Below are positions 1 through 11,234 of a stretch of DNA of 64,000 bases, piece by piece. The notes below the pieces were generated by a model, which saw only the letters and a program-made list of their open reading frames with translations, was not told the DNA's origin and searched no databases. This DNA comes from Spirochaetales bacterium (GTDB lineage Bacteria; Spirochaetota; Spirochaetia; JABMQR01). A program made the translations under genes and the position numbers. The stretch is taken from the NCBI GenBank assembly GCA_018399255.1, contig JAGYPA010000012.1, positions 22,832 to 86,831 of the forward strand. Direction: 5' to 3'. How positions within the stretch are numbered: the first letter of the stretch is position 1; every line of letters starts with the position of its first letter.

Positions 1-368
1 ATCAGACCGTCTATCCTGCCTGTTACAGGAAGAACTGAGAGGTAGTTTCGCAGCTGCTCGAAGGTATCAACTGCATAGGTTATTAGGTCGAAATGTGTTT
101 GAGCAAGAGCCTCATGGATGCCGCGCAGCCGCTGGACAAATGAAGGCGCCGTAAAAAACGGGGTTATGACCCCGATGCGCTGTATTCCGCTGCGAGCACG
201 CGCTACCGCGTCGGCCCGGGGAACGAAGGAGAGATCGCGCATGGCTTGTTCAATGGTTTTACGGGTTTTTGCCGCTACCCGGTCGGGAGTATTGAGAAAG
301 CGGGAGACCGTTGCGATGCTGGTGCCTGCAAGTTTGGCTACATCGTAAATTGTCGGGGTATCAGCCAC
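1..368 (-). CDS. LacI-family transcriptional regulator, N-terminal part (runs off window start)
   Basis: Reverse strand from GTG at 368 reads VADTPTIYDVAKLAGTSIATVSRFLNTPDRVAAKTRKTIEQAMRDLSFVPRADAVARARSGIQRIGVITPFF, a classic LacI HTH; GGAGGAAAG upstream; not in the ORF track because it is truncated. Confidence 0.9.
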   Translation of the reverse strand, partial: MADTPTIYDVAKLAGTSIATVSRFLNTPDRVAAKTRKTIEQAMRDLSFVPRADAVARARSGIQRIGVITPFFTAPSFVQRLRGIHEALAQTHFDLITYAVDTFEQLRNYLSVLPVTGRIDGL

Positions 369-390
369 GAGCTTTCCTCCTTTCACCATA

Positions 391-404
391 TGTAAGTGCT
401 TTCA
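391..404. promoter_or_regulatory. cre-like / LacI-family operator candidate
   Basis: TGTAAGTGCTTTCA matches the cre-type consensus TGWAANCGNTNWCA except for one position; lies between the divergent lacI-family gene and the flavodoxin gene. Confidence 0.4.
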
Positions 405-511
405 TAAAACCTATTTCATACTAAAACAAGAGTATGTAATTGTCAAGAATTTTTTCAATTAATTTTCACAATTTTCACAAATAATTTGAAAAGTGCTGAT
501 ATAATCATCTT

Positions 512-1030
512 ATGAAAACACCAAATCGTGCCATTGCCTATTTTTCCCGTTCCGGAAACACCCGTTCCAGCGCAGGAATGCTTGCTGAAATGCTCTCTAT
601 TGCCGCAGTATACCCCATAACCGAAGTCCGGGAGAGACGGGGAATTCGCGGGTTTATCATGAATGGATTTGATGCCATGCGCAGCAAGGCGGTCGATATC
701 AAAACAACCTTTCCTGAAACTGCAGGTGATATAGACCAGTTGATCCTCATGACGCCTGTCTGGGCTGGTCATGTAACCCCGGCCATTAACGGATTTCTCG
801 AAAAAACCGATCTTTCCGGAACCCGGGTCATTCTAATTACCGTACAGTCGGATCCGGAATTCAAAGGAATCAAGAAAGCGGTAAGTCAAGTTGAGAAGAG
901 GATCATCAAACAGAACGGGGTATTAAGACAATCAGCAGCCATGCACGGATCGGCTCCAGGCAAGAAAGCTGATCGTGACCATCTGGCCGCTGAAATTGCC
1001 CGAATCTGCCCGCTTCTCGAGTTGGAATAA
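512..1030 (+). CDS. Flavodoxin family protein
   Basis: MKTPNRAIAYFSRSGNTRSSAGMLAEML N-terminal flavodoxin FMN-binding pattern; 172 aa. Confidence 0.8.
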   Translation: MKTPNRAIAYFSRSGNTRSSAGMLAEMLSIAAVYPITEVRERRGIRGFIMNGFDAMRSKAVDIKTTFPETAGDIDQLILMTPVWAGHVTPAINGFLEKTDLSGTRVILITVQSDPEFKGIKKAVSQVEKRIIKQNGVLRQSAAMHGSAPGKKADRDHLAAEIARICPLLELE

Positions 1031-1032
1031 CT

Positions 1033-1884
1033 TCACCGGGCTGGAGCGTGTTCACGAACATAGGCCTCTTCCAAATCCCCTACCATTTTATGAAGGGTAT
1101 GGGTTATCGGGAAGACATGCGGGAAGGTGCAGTCATCCACCTGCGAAACGGGCATGGCGCCCATACTGGTACTTGATATAAATAACTCATCGAACCGACC
1201 GGAATAGAGGTCTTCAACCCGGGGAGCCTCAAAAGCTATATCTAAACCTATTTTACCGGCAGATTCAAGGATGTACTTACGTGTCACTCCTGCAAGCACC
1301 CCGCTGCCGGGGGTTATGAGACGATTTCCTTCCACTGCAAAGAAATTACTGCGGGATCCTTCCACTGCCAGACCGCCGCTGGTAATAAGCAGTGCTTCAA
1401 GAGCGTGATGCCTGCCGGCCTCCCGCTGAGCAAGATAATTCAGCAGCAGGGAGTTCGATTTCACTTCCGGCATTATCCGCTCCCCCCTATATGCTATTAC
1501 TGATACTCCCTCCCGGTACATGCTGTCGGAGTACCGGGGCAGCTGCTGCGGAAAAAGAAACAAGGTCGGTTCATCTCCCCCGATCAGCTGCACGCGGAGA
1601 GAAGCATGGGTTATGTGGTCTGCTGCAAGAAGACGGCTTGTCATTCCGGCAACATCAGCCTGAGACAACGAGTGGGCAATTTCCAGGCGAGCGGCAGATT
1701 CAAAGAGCCGCTCAAGATGATCTTCAAGAAATACGGCAGCACCGTCCCGTATCTTGATCGACTCATAAACACTGAAATTAAAAAAAACCTCTTTATTTGA
1801 TATGGGCAGTACCGCATCATGCAGGGATATGATGTCAAGATTTCGCACAGCACAGGTAAATGGGACTTGCGGTTTTATGTCCAT
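1033..1884 (-). CDS. Aminotransferase class IV (branched-chain / D-amino-acid aminotransferase-like)
   Basis: NFSVYESIKIRDGAAVFLEDHLERL...EALLITSGGLAVEGSRSNFFAVEGNRLITP...GVLAGVTRKYILE fold-type IV signatures. Confidence 0.85.
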   Translation of the reverse strand: MDIKPQVPFTCAVRNLDIISLHDAVLPISNKEVFFNFSVYESIKIRDGAAVFLEDHLERLFESAARLEIAHSLSQADVAGMTSRLLAADHITHASLRVQLIGGDEPTLFLFPQQLPRYSDSMYREGVSVIAYRGERIMPEVKSNSLLLNYLAQREAGRHHALEALLITSGGLAVEGSRSNFFAVEGNRLITPGSGVLAGVTRKYILESAGKIGLDIAFEAPRVEDLYSGRFDELFISSTSMGAMPVSQVDDCTFPHVFPITHTLHKMVGDLEEAYVREHAPAR

Positions 1885-1891
1885 CTATCTG

Positions 1892-4606
1892 CTACTCCAT
1901 TCCCGGCATGCGAAGTACTTCGCGAGGCTTACTGCCCTGCGACGGGCCTACAATACCCCTTTCTTCCATCTCTTCAACCAGCCTGGCAGCCCGGTTGTAC
2001 CCGATTTTCAGACGACGCTGAAGATAGGAGGCAGAGGCAGTCCCGCGTTGTGAAACTATCATCAAAGCTTCCTGCATAAGGTCATCTTCATCACTTGAAT
2101 CATCATAGTCATCAAAATCATCCTCATCTTCCTCATCGGAAAAGTATTCTTCATCCAGGTAATCGGGTTCGCCCTGGGTTTTTACATGAGCCACGATTTT
2201 CTCAACTTCTTCCTCGGTAAGAAAAGCGCCCTGAATTCGGGAAGGAATGGGGTCCCAGGATGATGAAAAGAGCATATCTCCTCTTCCCAGAAGCTTTTCG
2301 GCGCCGGGCTGATCGATAATGATCCGCGAATCTGTGTTGCTGGTAACCATAAACGCTATCCGGGAAGGTATATTTGCTTTGATAATTCCGGTTATGACAT
2401 TAGTGGACGGTCGCTGGGTTGCCAGGACCAGATGTATCCCCACAGCCCTGGCCATGGCTGCCAGACGGGCCAGGTATCCTTCCAGCTCTTTACCGGTGGT
2501 AGTCATAAGATCGGCAAATTCGTCTATTATCACTACGATATAGGGAAGTTTTTCTCTTGCCAGTTTGTTGGTGACTATCCGTTTGTTGTAGGATGCCAGA
2601 TCCCGCACGTTGAGGTTATCAAGCAGGCTGTATCTTCGTTCCATCTCGAGCAGACAATACTGGAGGGCTTTAAGGGCTTTCTTCGGTTCGGTAATTACCG
2701 GAGTAAGCAGATGGGGTATGTTATTGTAGAGCTTGAGTTCAACTATTTTCGGATCGACCATCATAAGGCGTACTTCTTTGGGACTTCTACGGTAGAGAAT
2801 GGAGCATATGAGTGAATTGACGCAAACTGATTTTCCCGAACCTGTGGCTCCCGCTATAAGCAGATGGGGAGTTTTTACAAGGTCTATTATCTGTTTTTCC
2901 CCGGTTATGTCGGTACCAAGCACCATTGGCACGAAGTAGTCGGAATGTCTGTCTATTTCAAACAGCATCTCCTTGAAACCGACTATTGAACGCTTCCGGT
3001 TGGGGACTTCAATCCCGACTGCCTGTTTGCCGGGGATGGGGGCAACTATCCGAACGCGGGAAGCGGCCAGCTGGAGCGCAATATTGTCGGCCAGATTTGT
3101 GATCGACTGAACTCGTATGCCGGGGGCCGGCATGATTTCAAACATAGTCACTACCGGGCCTTTCTGGACTCCAGTCAAAGTAGCTTCTATTCTGAATTCT
3201 CTGAGAGTCTGCATAAGAATTTCACCTGATTTTTTCGTATGCTCGTCTATGGTGCTCGATATGTCAGGATAATTTATCAGCAAATCTTCCGAGGGAGGCA
3301 GATAGTTACCCTTCCGTAAATTACTGAACAGGGCTGAATCATTATCCGTCACACTGCCGTTTTCTTCTTTGGCTACATTCGAAGAAAGTCCTATTATTCC
3401 GGGGATAAATGTCTCTTCGGCGATTTTTTCCGATGGAGCTCCCGTGGACGGCGGCAGTTCAGTTTCCGGTTCTGCAGTCGGCTGTGCTGCGGGGCTGGAT
3501 TGATGAGCGTCGTTACGATCAGTTTCCTCGGCAGGAAATTCCCCGGAAGATTCACCTGCGGCTGTCAAGCCTTCAGTATTATCGCGGAGCGCATGTTTCC
3601 TGTCGACTGTCCGCTCAGAAAGCGGATCAGTATTCTCTGCGTCTTCACTAAAAGTCATTTCCTGCTGTACCGGTTTTGTTTTCCGGCCAATCTGGTTCAA
3701 ATCCGGCAGATCAGGAATAAAGGGAAAAGTCAGGGTGAGGTTTTCCCCTACTCTGGCCCACTCGCTCGATGAGTCCTTACTGGCAGATTGCTCTTCCAGG
3801 GAAGATAATCCTGCAGAGTCATCGGGAATGTGGAAGATTTCATCCAGCTGTTCTCCGTCTGCCGGATTCAGCCGATGCTCTCCTTCGGCTGGTCGATAGG
3901 CTGGGTCCGCTGCAGCAGAAAGTGCTTCAGACTGCTCACCTTGAGGTTCCTGGCTTTTTTCTTCTGCTCTTGAGGCTTTTTTCATCCGTTTTCTCTGCAT
4001 TTTCAAAAGCTGCCGCCTGACTTTGCGGTCGATTTTCTTTCTTGCTTCCGGACTTATGTCGTTTACCTCCTTTACCGGGTTTTCCCGGTTGTTTTTCTCC
4101 ATTGAGGAAGTCTTGGGTTCTACAGTCTGGAGGTATTTCTGCCCTTTGGAAGGTACCCCTGAAGCACGGTATTTCCTGAAGACATACCTGGCCCAGAGAG
4201 CAAAGATGCTAAGCTCCAGGGCAAATGCAATGAGAAGGATTAATGCGGCCTTTCGGTGAGTAAAATTTTCCGGTATGAGATTTTTAATAAAAACAAGTCC
4301 GGTTTCAAGGAAAATATGTAAAAACACCACTGCTGTTAATGAGAGAATGAGGGTGAAGAATATTGCCGGGCGAATATATCGGTGAGCTGCTGCCATTAGT
4401 GAAAATATTGAAACAGCCAGCAAAATCAGCGGTAAAACCCATACAGCATAAAGAAAAACACTTTCAAGTCCTTCTGCTGTTTTTGTCAGCAGGATAATAA
4501 TTTGTCCCGAGAGGGGAAGTAATGGAGCTGCCAGAGCAATCCCTGTAAGCAGGGCAAGAGCAAAACTCAATCCTGCAATTATGTAGTATAGACTTTTTGA
4601 CTTCAC
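1892..4606 (-). CDS. ftsK: DNA translocase FtsK/SpoIIIE
   Basis: N-terminal TM helices; PHLLIAGATGSGKSVCVNSLICSILYRRSP Walker A; IDEFADLMTT Walker B; C-terminal gamma winged helix (SASYLQRRLKIGYNRAARLVEEMEERGIVGP). GTG start with GGAGGAAA. Confidence 0.95.
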   Translation of the reverse strand: MKSKSLYYIIAGLSFALALLTGIALAAPLLPLSGQIIILLTKTAEGLESVFLYAVWVLPLILLAVSIFSLMAAAHRYIRPAIFFTLILSLTAVVFLHIFLETGLVFIKNLIPENFTHRKAALILLIAFALELSIFALWARYVFRKYRASGVPSKGQKYLQTVEPKTSSMEKNNRENPVKEVNDISPEARKKIDRKVRRQLLKMQRKRMKKASRAEEKSQEPQGEQSEALSAAADPAYRPAEGEHRLNPADGEQLDEIFHIPDDSAGLSSLEEQSASKDSSSEWARVGENLTLTFPFIPDLPDLNQIGRKTKPVQQEMTFSEDAENTDPLSERTVDRKHALRDNTEGLTAAGESSGEFPAEETDRNDAHQSSPAAQPTAEPETELPPSTGAPSEKIAEETFIPGIIGLSSNVAKEENGSVTDNDSALFSNLRKGNYLPPSEDLLINYPDISSTIDEHTKKSGEILMQTLREFRIEATLTGVQKGPVVTMFEIMPAPGIRVQSITNLADNIALQLAASRVRIVAPIPGKQAVGIEVPNRKRSIVGFKEMLFEIDRHSDYFVPMVLGTDITGEKQIIDLVKTPHLLIAGATGSGKSVCVNSLICSILYRRSPKEVRLMMVDPKIVELKLYNNIPHLLTPVITEPKKALKALQYCLLEMERRYSLLDNLNVRDLASYNKRIVTNKLAREKLPYIVVIIDEFADLMTTTGKELEGYLARLAAMARAVGIHLVLATQRPSTNVITGIIKANIPSRIAFMVTSNTDSRIIIDQPGAEKLLGRGDMLFSSSWDPIPSRIQGAFLTEEEVEKIVAHVKTQGEPDYLDEEYFSDEEDEDDFDDYDDSSDEDDLMQEALMIVSQRGTASASYLQRRLKIGYNRAARLVEEMEERGIVGPSQGSKPREVLRMPGME

Positions 4607-4679
4607 AATTTCCTCCGGATATTCATACTGGCGCTGATCTTATTGTACCACAAAAACAGCTGAACTGTCTTCCTGCAGT

Positions 4680-5474
4680 CTATAAGAGCAGAGAGCCGAT
4701 AATCCCAAGGGGTATGAGATATATACTGAACAAATAAAGCTTTCGGGAACGAATAACGGCCAGAAGCAGCTTCAAACTAAAAAAACCGGTTATTGCTGCA
4801 GCAGCCATGCCTGTTGCCACAACACTGAAACTTGTGCTGCTTGTGAGGGCATCTGCTGTTCCGACCTCCAGGAGCAAAGCCCCGAGGATAGCCGGAATGG
4901 AAAAAAGAAAAGAAAGTTCTGCGGCTTTTTCACGTGTTATCCCACTGAGCAGAGCTGCAGTTATTGTTATTCCCGAACGGGAAATTCCGGGCAGCGTTCC
5001 AAGCCCCTGTGCTGTCCCGACTATAATACCCTGAAGTACTCCTGCTTGATTAACAGACTTTTTCGGCTTGATGATACTGCCCAGGATCAGCAGGATACCG
5101 GTAACAATAAAAAACAGAAAAACAAGAGCCTCGTTTTCTGCAATATCTGACTGCCTGACAATGAGTCCAATAACACCGGTAAAAACCGTACCAATAATAA
5201 TAATTCCGAATGTCTTTACTTCCTGCGCATCTCCTTCCCTCTTTTTACTGACAACAGCCCGGAGAACAGCGCCGGCTATCCGGCTGATCCGGAAACGGAA
5301 AAAATACACAATCACAACAAGAGTTGCAACATGCAGAAGGATATCATACAGCACCGGTACGGTGCCGACATCCATCAGATGCTGAAGAATAACTAAATGT
5401 CCAAAACTTGATACAGGAAGGAATTCAGTAACTCCCTGCACCGCTCCCAGAACCACCGACTCCCAAATATTCAT
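4680..5474 (-). CDS. uppP: Undecaprenyl-diphosphatase (BacA/UppP)
   Basis: MNIWESVVLGAVQGVTEFLPVSSFGHLV...GTLPGISRSGITITAALLSG; start trimmed from track ORF 4680..5558. Confidence 0.92.
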   Translation of the reverse strand: MNIWESVVLGAVQGVTEFLPVSSFGHLVILQHLMDVGTVPVLYDILLHVATLVVIVYFFRFRISRIAGAVLRAVVSKKREGDAQEVKTFGIIIIGTVFTGVIGLIVRQSDIAENEALVFLFFIVTGILLILGSIIKPKKSVNQAGVLQGIIVGTAQGLGTLPGISRSGITITAALLSGITREKAAELSFLFSIPAILGALLLEVGTADALTSSTSFSVVATGMAAAAITGFFSLKLLLAVIRSRKLYLFSIYLIPLGIIGSLLL

Positions 5475-5509
5475 TGCTTCTTCCACCTTTTTATTAATAA
5501 GGAAAAATT

Positions 5510-6202
5510 CTAGGAAATTCCGGTTTTTGAAATTTCCCCGGGTTTCTTTAAAACACAAACATGACGCTCGGCATCAAGAAACGGAACTTCTATGGAATGG
5601 ACCGCCACCTGCCAGCCTTTCAGCCAGCCAGACGGGACTGCATCCAGTTCTTCGGCTAGAGAGACAGCTTTTCCCTTATAGGCAAACAACGTTCCACCCG
5701 GTTTCGTTATACGGGAAAGCTCCCGGAAAATATCGGGAAGCGGCCTGAAGGCACGAAACATAACCACCGAAAACAGATCGGATACTTCTCTAATATCCTG
5801 TTCAGCAATAGTAATTTCCGGCTTGCCGGCCATAACCACTGCATTTCGCAGAAATCCCGCCCTTCGTCCTGATCGTTCAATCAACGTCATTGGCATATCC
5901 GGCAGACACAGTGACACCGGAATCCCCGGCAAGCCGTTGCCTGAGCCGGCATCGGCAAGGTTTACCGGCAGCGGAGCATCCATGACAGACTGCTTTATAT
6001 AGATAAGCGGCGCAAGGGAATCAAGAACATGGCGAATAATCAGCTCTTTCCGGTCAACCGCCGCCACAAGCTTATAAGCAGCATTCCAAAGAATGATTTC
6101 ATCAATATATACATTCAAAGAAAAGATCGTCGCCTCAGGACATTGAATTTTCAGTTTATTGAGACCATCCTGAAGCAGATCATGTACCCTGCTGCTGCTC
6201 AT
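5510..6202 (-). CDS. rsmG: 16S rRNA (guanine527-N7)-methyltransferase RsmG
   Basis: [40 protein letters not shown]; directly downstream of mnmG, 4-bp overlap. Confidence 0.93.
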   Translation of the reverse strand: MSSSRVHDLLQDGLNKLKIQCPEATIFSLNVYIDEIILWNAAYKLVAAVDRKELIIRHVLDSLAPLIYIKQSVMDAPLPVNLADAGSGNGLPGIPVSLCLPDMPMTLIERSGRRAGFLRNAVVMAGKPEITIAEQDIREVSDLFSVVMFRAFRPLPDIFRELSRITKPGGTLFAYKGKAVSLAEELDAVPSGWLKGWQVAVHSIEVPFLDAERHVCVLKKPGEISKTGIS

Positions 6203-8004
6203 CCTCGACCTCTTCCGAGCAGTACCATCAGTACGGCTATATCGGAATTTCGAACTCCCGATATTCTAGACGCCTGACCTGCTGAAAGGGGACGGATACG
6301 TTCAAGCTTCTCCTTAGACTCATTTGAAATTCCCTCTATGGCACTGTAATCGTAATCAATGGGAATCTTAATTCGCTCCATACGGCTGAAACGACTTACC
6401 TGACGGTTCTGGCGGTCGATATAACCAGCGTACTTTATATCCAGTTCTACATGACGCAGAACCTCCGTATCATAAACCGTAAGGTCCGGGATCTGACCGA
6501 ATGCATCAGTTATGGATATCTCGGGATTCTTCAGATTCTGAAGCCAGTTTTTACCGTCAGCAGCATGCTTTCGCAGAAGCTCACGTATTTCATCACACTT
6601 ACGGAGCTTTTCCGAGAGCCGATCCAGCCTTTCCCTTTTGCACAAGCCGATTTCAAAACCCTTAGGGGTCAGCCGCTGATCGGCCGTGTCATGCCGTAAA
6701 TTCAGCCGATATTCAGCTCGCGAAGTGAACATGCGATACGGCTCTTCCGTACCTTTTGTGACCAGGTCATCTACCAGGACACCTATGTAGGCCTCAGCAC
6801 GTGAAAGAATAAGCGGATCACGATTCTGAAGCTTTCTGGCAGCATTTATTCCAGCCAGCAGTCCCTGTCCCGCAGCTTCTTCGTAACCGGAAGTCCCATT
6901 TGTCTGCCCTGCGGTAAACAGCCCGCTTATTCGTTTAGTCTCCAGACTGGGATAGAGCTGCGTAGGATCGAGATAATCATACTCCACCGCATACCCCGGA
7001 CGCATTATCTCGGCATGCTCCAGACCGGGAACTGAATGAATAAATTTTTCCTGCACCGACTCGGGCAGCGAAGACGAAATTCCGTTCAGGTACATCTCCT
7101 CGGTATTCAAGCCCTCAGGTTCCACAAAGATCTGATGCCGGTCCCGATCGGGAAACTTGACAACCTTATCCTCAATAGAAGGACAGTAGCGCGGTCCTAT
7201 ACCGGAAATTTTTCCGCTGAACAGAGGGGAGGTTCCGATGTTTTCTCTTATAACAGCATGCGTCACATTATTGGTATGGGTAATCCAGCAGGGAGAGGAA
7301 GGGCGGCTGATAACATCTTCAGTGAAGGAAAATGGCTGCATAACTGAATCGCCGGGCTGCTCCTCCATTCGCGTAAAATCAAGCGAAGACTTTCTCACCC
7401 GGGCTGGAGTTCCGGTTTTCATTCTCCCGACCTGAAAACCCTTTTCTCTCAAGGCCCGACCAAGGCCTATGGCTGCGGGTTCACCCAGTCTGCCGGAGGG
7501 TGATTCATAGGCACCGATAAAAATCCTTCCCTCCATAAATGTCCCGGTTGTTAGAACAACCACCCGGGATCTGATATGGTGACCGCGTTCAGTAATTACT
7601 CCGGCTGCCGTATGTCCGCTGGAGTCCAGCAGGATATCAACCACGGTATCCTGGAAAATAGATAAGTTCTTTTCTGACTCAACCACATATTTCGCCAGCT
7701 GACTGTAGGCGAATTTGTCAGCCTGAGCCCGCGGAGCCTGCACAGCGGGTCCTCGACGCTGATTGAGTATCCTGAATTGGATCATGGTATGATCGATAAG
7801 ATGGCCCATCTGGCCGCCGAGAGCATCGATCTCCCGGACTATATTTCCTTTTGACAGTCCTCCTATAGCAGGATTACACGAAAGCCGCCCTATAGCATCC
7901 AGGCTCTGGGTAATTAACAGTGTGGAAAACTGGAGCCGTGACAAAGCAAGAGAAGCCTCTATCCCTGCATGTCCGCCGCCAACTACAATTGCATCATATT
8001 CCAT
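6199..8004 (-). CDS. mnmG: tRNA uridine-5-carboxymethylaminomethyl modification enzyme MnmG (GidA)
   Basis: [64 protein letters not shown]. Confidence 0.97.
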   Translation of the reverse strand: MEYDAIVVGGGHAGIEASLALSRLQFSTLLITQSLDAIGRLSCNPAIGGLSKGNIVREIDALGGQMGHLIDHTMIQFRILNQRRGPAVQAPRAQADKFAYSQLAKYVVESEKNLSIFQDTVVDILLDSSGHTAAGVITERGHHIRSRVVVLTTGTFMEGRIFIGAYESPSGRLGEPAAIGLGRALREKGFQVGRMKTGTPARVRKSSLDFTRMEEQPGDSVMQPFSFTEDVISRPSSPCWITHTNNVTHAVIRENIGTSPLFSGKISGIGPRYCPSIEDKVVKFPDRDRHQIFVEPEGLNTEEMYLNGISSSLPESVQEKFIHSVPGLEHAEIMRPGYAVEYDYLDPTQLYPSLETKRISGLFTAGQTNGTSGYEEAAGQGLLAGINAARKLQNRDPLILSRAEAYIGVLVDDLVTKGTEEPYRMFTSRAEYRLNLRHDTADQRLTPKGFEIGLCKRERLDRLSEKLRKCDEIRELLRKHAADGKNWLQNLKNPEISITDAFGQIPDLTVYDTEVLRHVELDIKYAGYIDRQNRQVSRFSRMERIKIPIDYDYSAIEGISNESKEKLERIRPLSAGQASRISGVRNSDIAVLMVLLGRGRG

Positions 8005-8078
8005 TGTATTCTCTTTATGTACATATCTTATAACAAGCTGGCAAAATGCATAATCCCTGAAAAATCCGGTATCTTCTG

Positions 8079-9446
8079 CTACTTGCCGACGCAGAATCCT
8101 GAAAATATCTTATCCAGTATATCCGCTGATGTTATTTCCCCGGTAATTTCTCCCAAAGCATCAATTGCTCCGGCTATTTCAGGTGCAGTTATATCGAGCG
8201 GCATTCGTTCATCAATACTATCAGCAGCAGCAGCAAGATATTCCGCAGCCTGTTCAAGCAGTTCTTTCTGCCTCAGCGAGTCTATCATACTATCCGTTTC
8301 CTGGGAAATATCTTTTCCCGCCAGTCTGGTTATTATTGCTTTTTCCAGATCAGCAAAGCCTGCTCCGGATACAGCACTTACGGCTATACTCCCGGCCGGA
8401 GGTGCCTCATGAGAAATATCGGTTTTATTCCAGATCAGGAGAGTCGGGATATTTTTGAAGGTTTTTTGCAGATCTTTTTTTTCACCAGCCGCCAAACCCC
8501 GGCTTCCATCGATAAGATAGAGTACAAGATCTGCTGCTCCGGCTATTTTTTCACTCCGCCTGATCCCTTCGGCTTCTATCACATCTTCTGCGAAACGGTA
8601 GCCGGCTGTATCAAAAAGCCTTATTGGAACTCCCCTTACCGTTATCCATGATTCAATATAATCCCGTGTTGTCCCATGGATCTCGGATACTATCGATCGA
8701 TCTTCCTTAAGGAAAAGATTGAATAGGGAGGACTTACCGGAATTGGTCCTGCCGGCAAGAACGACCCGGGCTCCTTCTGCATAGAGCCGCCCAGTCCTGT
8801 ATGTTTCTGCAAGACGGGCAGCCGTTTGCTGGAGCAGGCGAAGGTGATCCGCCGGTATGGCAACCAGTTCCTCAATTTCATCTTCGGCATAATCCAGCTG
8901 AACTTCTACAGCGCTCAGCAGTTCAACCAACTGCTGCTTTACGGCATCAATTTCTCTGAATAAATTTCCAGAGAGTCGGCCGAGCGCGAGAGAATGGGCT
9001 TTTCTCGATTTTGCTGTAACCAGCTCCTGGACGGCCTCTGCCCGAGTCAGGTCCAGTTTGCCGTTAATAAAAGCCCGGAGAGTAAATTCTCCCGGCCGGG
9101 CATCTCGAAATCCGGCTGCATGAAGAATTTCCAATATCCGCTGAATTCCCGGCAGACTTCCATGACAGAATATTTCTACACTATCCTGGCCGGTATAGCC
9201 GGAAGGGGCTCTGTAAACCGCAGCAGTCACTTCATCAACTGCTTCCCCTGTTGCAGGGTCACACATGAGAGCATACTGAATTGTTCCGCTCTCTGCTGCA
9301 GCTATGGCTTCCGAGCGTGAAAAACAGACTGATGCAGCTTCAATGCACCCGTTCCCGGAAGTTCTCACCGCAGCAAGAGCGCTCTCACCCCAGGGGGTAG
9401 CCAAAGCTGTTATCAGTTCATCGGTATCGTAATATCCTGTTTCCAT
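8079..9446 (-). CDS. mnmE: tRNA modification GTPase MnmE (TrmE), ending in the FCVGK motif
   Basis: [50 protein letters not shown]-terminal IFSGFCVGK. Confidence 0.97.
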   Translation of the reverse strand: METGYYDTDELITALATPWGESALAAVRTSGNGCIEAASVCFSRSEAIAAAESGTIQYALMCDPATGEAVDEVTAAVYRAPSGYTGQDSVEIFCHGSLPGIQRILEILHAAGFRDARPGEFTLRAFINGKLDLTRAEAVQELVTAKSRKAHSLALGRLSGNLFREIDAVKQQLVELLSAVEVQLDYAEDEIEELVAIPADHLRLLQQTAARLAETYRTGRLYAEGARVVLAGRTNSGKSSLFNLFLKEDRSIVSEIHGTTRDYIESWITVRGVPIRLFDTAGYRFAEDVIEAEGIRRSEKIAGAADLVLYLIDGSRGLAAGEKKDLQKTFKNIPTLLIWNKTDISHEAPPAGSIAVSAVSGAGFADLEKAIITRLAGKDISQETDSMIDSLRQKELLEQAAEYLAAAADSIDERMPLDITAPEIAGAIDALGEITGEITSADILDKIFSGFCVGK

Positions 9447-9615
9447 TGAAAGCAGTATAATTCACCGGTACATTTCGATCAATAGCGGCATGTCTGCAGA
9501 ATTTCTTCAGCTTTATTCTAAAATACCACTCTCTCACTGTTGCCTGAATTCAAAAATTTGGACATATTTCAAATCATCAGTGCTGGTTATCAAAACGGGA
9601 AAAGGTGGTTATGCT

Positions 9616-10461
9616 ATGAAATTTATCGGTGCTCACGTAAGTGCTTCCGGCGGCCTGTTCAACGCCCCCCTTAATGCCAGGGACATTGGAGCTTCTGCCT
9701 TTGCCATGTTCACAAAGAACCAACGGCAGTGGAAGGCATCACCCTTGACTGCTGACGATATAAGGGCTTTCAAGGATTCGATGAAAACCTGCGGATATAC
9801 CGCTGCGCAAGTTCTTCCTCATGACAGTTATCTTATCAATCTTGGCAATCCAGACCGTGAAAAGCGGAAAAAAAGTCTCGGCTCATTCATTCATGAACTG
9901 GAGCGGGTAAGCCTGCTGGGTCTGGATCGGCTCAATTTCCATCCAGGAGCATATCTAGACGGGGATCCTGAAGCTGCTTTACTCTTTATTGCCGAAGGGA
10001 TTGATGAAGCTTTACATGCTGTAGAGGGAGTTTTTGCGGTTATTGAGAATACGGCTGGTCAGGGTTCGGCCTTGGGAAGAACTTTCGAAGAAATAGCCGC
10101 CATTATAGAGCATGTCAATCAAAAGGAACGGGTCGGCGTCTGTCTCGATACTTGTCATGCATTTGCAGCCGGTTATGATATTCGGAGCCGGGAAGCATAT
10201 GAAGAGACTATGAGTCGTTTCGGCAATCTTATTGGATTTGATAAATTAATGGGAATGCATCTAAATGATGCAAAAAGCACCTTTGAAAGTCGGGTTGACC
10301 GCCACAACAGCCTCGGAAAGGGAAATATCGGATTAGAGCCGTTCAAATTTATAATGCAGGATGACCGTACCGACAATATACCCCTGATCCTGGAAACTAT
10401 CGTACCTGAACTCTGGCCGGAAGAAATTGCCGTCCTGAAAGAAATGGCCAAAAATGAGTAG
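9616..10461 (+). CDS. nfo: Deoxyribonuclease IV (AP endonuclease)
   Basis: [39 protein letters not shown]...[16 protein letters not shown]...[10 protein letters not shown]; start trimmed from track ORF 9490..10461. Confidence 0.95.
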   Translation: MKFIGAHVSASGGLFNAPLNARDIGASAFAMFTKNQRQWKASPLTADDIRAFKDSMKTCGYTAAQVLPHDSYLINLGNPDREKRKKSLGSFIHELERVSLLGLDRLNFHPGAYLDGDPEAALLFIAEGIDEALHAVEGVFAVIENTAGQGSALGRTFEEIAAIIEHVNQKERVGVCLDTCHAFAAGYDIRSREAYEETMSRFGNLIGFDKLMGMHLNDAKSTFESRVDRHNSLGKGNIGLEPFKFIMQDDRTDNIPLILETIVPELWPEEIAVLKEMAKNE

Positions 10462-11224
10462 CTGCAGCATGCATGATTTTTTTTCAGCGCCGCTTATCTT
10501 CGGGCATCGCGGATACTCCTCTCTTGCACCGGAAAATACCCTGTCTGCGTTCTCTCTCTGTGCAGAAAAGGGAATTGCCGGAATAGAGCTCGATGTTCAG
10601 TTTTGCAAGTCCGGAGAGCTGGTTGTCTTTCATGATTTCACCCTTGAGCGAATAACCGGTGCCGCAGGAAACATCTCTGATATCAACTATACGGAATTAC
10701 GCAGCTTTGATGCAGGAAGTCACTTCGATTCCAGTTTTTCCCACGAGCGTATTCCGCTTCTCGAGGATCTGTTCAAGGAATTCGGATCCCGCTTTCATTA
10801 CGACATCGAACTGAAAGACAAAGGTAAAAAGGACAATGGACTGGCTGGAGCGGTTTTGGAATTGCTTCGGAAGTACTCTCTGGAATCATTTTGCCTGGTA
10901 TCTTCTTTCAATCCGTTTCAGGTCAGAGCCTTCCGGAAATCTTGTGCAGGCACTATTCCCACTGCTGTCATTTATGCTGATACGCCAAAACTGCCGCGCT
11001 GGCTGCGCCACGGAAAAGGCCGCTACGTTGCCGGATGTTCAGCACTGAAACCTCATTATTCCCTTATTACCGAGGCTGTGATACGGCGGGACCATCAGAA
11101 AAGGGGATTCCCTGTTATAGCGTGGACTGTTGATGATCGTGATGAAGCCGGACGTTTGTCAGCTCTTGGTATCGATGGAATTATATCCAATGATCCGGGT
11201 AAGCTTTGCGGGGTGTTTTCATAG
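10454..11224 (+). CDS. Glycerophosphodiester phosphodiesterase
   Basis: [18 protein letters not shown]...[27 protein letters not shown]; overlaps 3' end of nfo by 8 bp. Confidence 0.93.
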   Translation: MSSCSMHDFFSAPLIFGHRGYSSLAPENTLSAFSLCAEKGIAGIELDVQFCKSGELVVFHDFTLERITGAAGNISDINYTELRSFDAGSHFDSSFSHERIPLLEDLFKEFGSRFHYDIELKDKGKKDNGLAGAVLELLRKYSLESFCLVSSFNPFQVRAFRKSCAGTIPTAVIYADTPKLPRWLRHGKGRYVAGCSALKPHYSLITEAVIRRDHQKRGFPVIAWTVDDRDEAGRLSALGIDGIISNDPGKLCGVFS

Positions 11225-11234
11225 GAGCCTGATT

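Noticed and set aside
118-348. 76-aa plus-strand ORF
   Set aside because: Antisense to the clear LacI-family HTH gene; Arg/Ala/Ser-rich composition typical of a shadow ORF.
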